Assembly: GCA_031551045.1 (NCBI GenBank)
Contig: JAVBOD010000074.1
Coordinates: 1-37,045 of the forward strand
Direction: 5' to 3'
Length of the DNA: 37,045 bases
Origin: JAVBOD01 sp031551045
GTDB taxonomy: Bacteria; Bacteroidota; Bacteroidia; Bacteroidales; UBA932
In this document: positions 35,573 through 37,045 of the stretch, one piece after another
Layout: each line of letters begins with the position of its first letter
How positions within the stretch are numbered: position 1 is the first letter of the stretch
Notes under the pieces: model-generated
The model's input: the letters and a program-made list of their open reading frames with translations, nothing else
What the model was told of the DNA's origin: nothing
Databases searched by the model: none
Made by a program: the position numbers and the translations under genes

Positions 35573-36706
35573 ATGAAACGATTTTTTTCTATCACCCTGT
35601 TCTCGATTGCTACAACTTTTTTACTGGCCCAACAGGTAGGCAGTTTATTCAAAGTAAACGCTTATTTGCAAAATCCGGCGCCGGACGGCATCACCATAAT
35701 GTGGCAAACCGCAGCGTCGTGCTACAGTTGGGTGGAATACGGCACCGACACCACCAAACTGCAAGTTGCCCGCACTATTATCGAAGGGATAGTAGCTGCA
35801 AACAATACGGAAAACAAAATACGGATCAGCGGGCTACAAGCAAACACCAAGTACGTTTACCGCATTTGCTCACGTGAAATTACCCGGTTCGAACCCTACA
35901 AAAAAGAATTCGGGCGTACGGAAAAATCACCTTTTTATTCGTTCACTACTTTCGGGGAAAAAGAAAGCGACTTCACCTGCCTCATTTTTAACGACACTCA
36001 CAACAAACTTTCTTTATTCGATGCGTTAATGAATCATGTAAAAAACGTATCGTATGATTTTGTACTATTCAACGGCGATTGTTTTACCGACCTTCAATCG
36101 AAAAACGAGGCGGTTAAAATCCTCGCTCATTACAACAAAGAAATAAACGCTGCAAACCGCCCTGCGTTTTACATGCGCGGCAATCACGAAGTGCGCGGAG
36201 CGTTTGCAATGGATATGCCCGCTATTTTCGACCGTGCGCCCTATTTCTCATTTACGTACGGCGACACGCGGTTCGTAGTTCTCGATTGCGGCGAGGACAA
36301 ACCCGACACGACATGGGTGTACTACAACCTGAATGATTTCGACAATTTCCGTCAACAAGAAAGCGAATGGCTGAAAAACGAACTAAATTCACAAGCATTT
36401 AAAACCGCTAAAGCGCACGTTTTAGTCCATCACATTCCAATGTATGGCAACGACGACCTATACAACCCATGCTTTGACATGTGGAATCCCACCTTGCAAA
36501 AAGCGCCGTTCAACGTAGCCATCAACGCCCACACACATCTATTTGCTTTTCATCCGAAAGGTGCGAAAGGCAATCCTTTTCCGGTAGTCATTGGGGGCGG
36601 CAACGACGAAAAAAGTGCACGGGTAATGATTCTCAAGAAGAAAAACGGAAAACTTTCATTAAAAATAATCGACACAGCCGGCAACAGTAGCGATTATTCG
36701 TTGTAA
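35573..36706 (+). CDS. Secreted metallophosphoesterase with N-terminal fibronectin-like domain
   Basis: About 377 residues from ATG 35573, which begins a signal peptide (MKRFFSITLFSIATTFLLAQ). A beta-sandwich resembling the N-terminal domain of purple acid phosphatases covers about 25-105 (DGITIMWQTAASCYSWVEYG, KIRISGLQANTKYVYRI). The calcineurin-like domain follows with its metal motifs in order: NDTHNK, FNGDCFTD, MRGNHEVRG, VLVHHIPMYG and NAHTHLFAF. The first motif is DxH as in general metallophosphoesterases, not the DxG of true purple acid phosphatases. It should hydrolyse phosphate esters in the periplasm or outside the cell; substrate unknown. No Type 9 C-terminal domain or lipobox is seen. 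It follows the SusC/SusD operon but has its own promoter, so a functional link is only suggested. Confidence 0.88.
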   Translation: MKRFFSITLFSIATTFLLAQQVGSLFKVNAYLQNPAPDGITIMWQTAASCYSWVEYGTDTTKLQVARTIIEGIVAANNTENKIRISGLQANTKYVYRICSREITRFEPYKKEFGRTEKSPFYSFTTFGEKESDFTCLIFNDTHNKLSLFDALMNHVKNVSYDFVLFNGDCFTDLQSKNEAVKILAHYNKEINAANRPAFYMRGNHEVRGAFAMDMPAIFDRAPYFSFTYGDTRFVVLDCGEDKPDTTWVYYNLNDFDNFRQQESEWLKNELNSQAFKTAKAHVLVHHIPMYGNDDLYNPCFDMWNPTLQKAPFNVAINAHTHLFAFHPKGAKGNPFPVVIGGGNDEKSARVMILKKKNGKLSLKIIDTAGNSSDYSL

Positions 36707-36732
36707 AAAAGGACTGATTTTTTACAGAAAAT

Positions 36733-36868
36733 GAGGTTGTTCAAAAAGCATTTTTAACCGCGAAGAACACAAAGAAGGCGCAAAAGTCGCTAAGTTTAAA
36801 ATCATAGCATTCAAACCTTTGCGTAAACTCTTCTCGCTTTTGCGGTTAATGTGTTTTTGAATAGCCTC
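36733..36868. repeat. AACCGCAAAG-type repeat element, copy 2, with inverted ends
   Basis: A 136-base element with inverted ends: GAGGTTGTTCAAAAAGC at the left and, read on the other strand, GAGGCTATTCAAAAACAC at the right. Inside these, AACCGC and GCGGTT face each other. The internal sequence matches the reverse complement of 28341-28464. It separates two convergent genes and could fold as one long hairpin. No target-site duplication is evident. It may be a small non-coding mobile element or a REP-like repeat. Confidence 0.75.
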
Positions 36869-36873
36869 ACCAA

Positions 36874-37045
36874 TTATTTTTTCATGCTAGCAATGGCCAA
36901 TATTAGTCCCAATGCCACGCCCAGCAAAGCGGCAAACAACACGCGGTATTCGCCCGGCAACATAAAGGTAATGGTGTGCGCCGGATACCAGAAAAATGGG
37001 ATAGTCTTCTTAAACACAAAACCCCACTGCACATCCCAATTAATA
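36874..37045 (-). CDS. C-terminal end of a membrane protein (cut by window edge)
   Basis: The last 56 residues of a protein that continues past the right edge, ending with a TAA at 36874-36876. The visible part reads WGFVFKKTIPFFWYPAHTIT, then FMLPGEYRVL, then a hydrophobic helix (LFAALLGVALGLILAIA) and a basic SMKK tail. This is one clear terminal membrane segment, probably preceded by an amphipathic or re-entrant part. I do not recognise the family. It converges with the phosphoesterase gene across the repeat element. Confidence 0.7.
   Translation of the reverse strand, partial: INWDVQWGFVFKKTIPFFWYPAHTITFMLPGEYRVLFAALLGVALGLILAIASMKK

Noticed and set aside
1..37045. CRISPR arrays, tRNA or rRNA genes
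   Set aside because: No regularly spaced direct repeats with spacers and no tRNA- or rRNA-like sequences were recognised by eye; a dedicated scan would be decisive.

Overview
The window looks like a chromosomal segment from a Bacteroidota bacterium, most likely order Bacteroidales. The signs are a SusC/SusD pair, a SprA/Sov-type Type 9 secretion translocon, a RprX/RprY-like two-component pair, an IPExxxVDY-family protein, and many upstream regions with the Bacteroidota -7 box TAnnTTTG. No phage, plasmid, CRISPR, tRNA or rRNA signals were seen. Most genes are conserved housekeeping genes; genus cannot be assigned by eye.

Layout. 1-2763 (minus): a truncated LacI-type regulator and a PpiD/SurA-like periplasmic foldase. 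2964-4936 (plus): sufS and trmB. 5116-7446 (plus): an ECF sigma factor, a one-TM putative anti-sigma factor and a secreted beta-barrel protein, behind an ECF-like promoter. 7601-7903 (minus): a small YciI-like protein. 8133-16416 (plus): ruvA, sprA (2423 aa, TTG start) and gcvH. 16489-22072 (minus): acpP and fabF, then an IPExxxVDY-family gene, a histidine kinase, a response regulator and a 405-aa protein with helical repeats and a GH16/LamG-like domain. 22244-30004 (plus): purN, glmS, pyrG, a beta-CASP metallo-beta-lactamase-fold protein and guaA, with repetitive palindromes in the gaps. 30448-35373 (plus): SusC/SusD. 35573-36706 (plus): a secreted metallophosphoesterase. 36874-37045 (minus): the C-terminus of a membrane protein.

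How they work together. purN, pyrG and guaA serve purine and pyrimidine nucleotide synthesis, and glmS makes the amino sugar precursor of envelope polymers. acpP/fabF serve fatty acid synthesis. SprA is the outer-membrane pore of the Type 9 system, and PpiD and the ECF/anti-sigma/barrel operon also concern the envelope. SusC/SusD import an unidentified nutrient; the phosphoesterase behind them has its own promoter.

I do not see a clear new defence or mobile system. The most unusual items are the 405-aa protein at 16489-17706, the absence of rnc between fabF and the IPExxxVDY gene, the ECF-type promoter before the sigma operon, and several families of intergenic palindromes, one sharing an insertion-sequence-like end motif at scattered sites.
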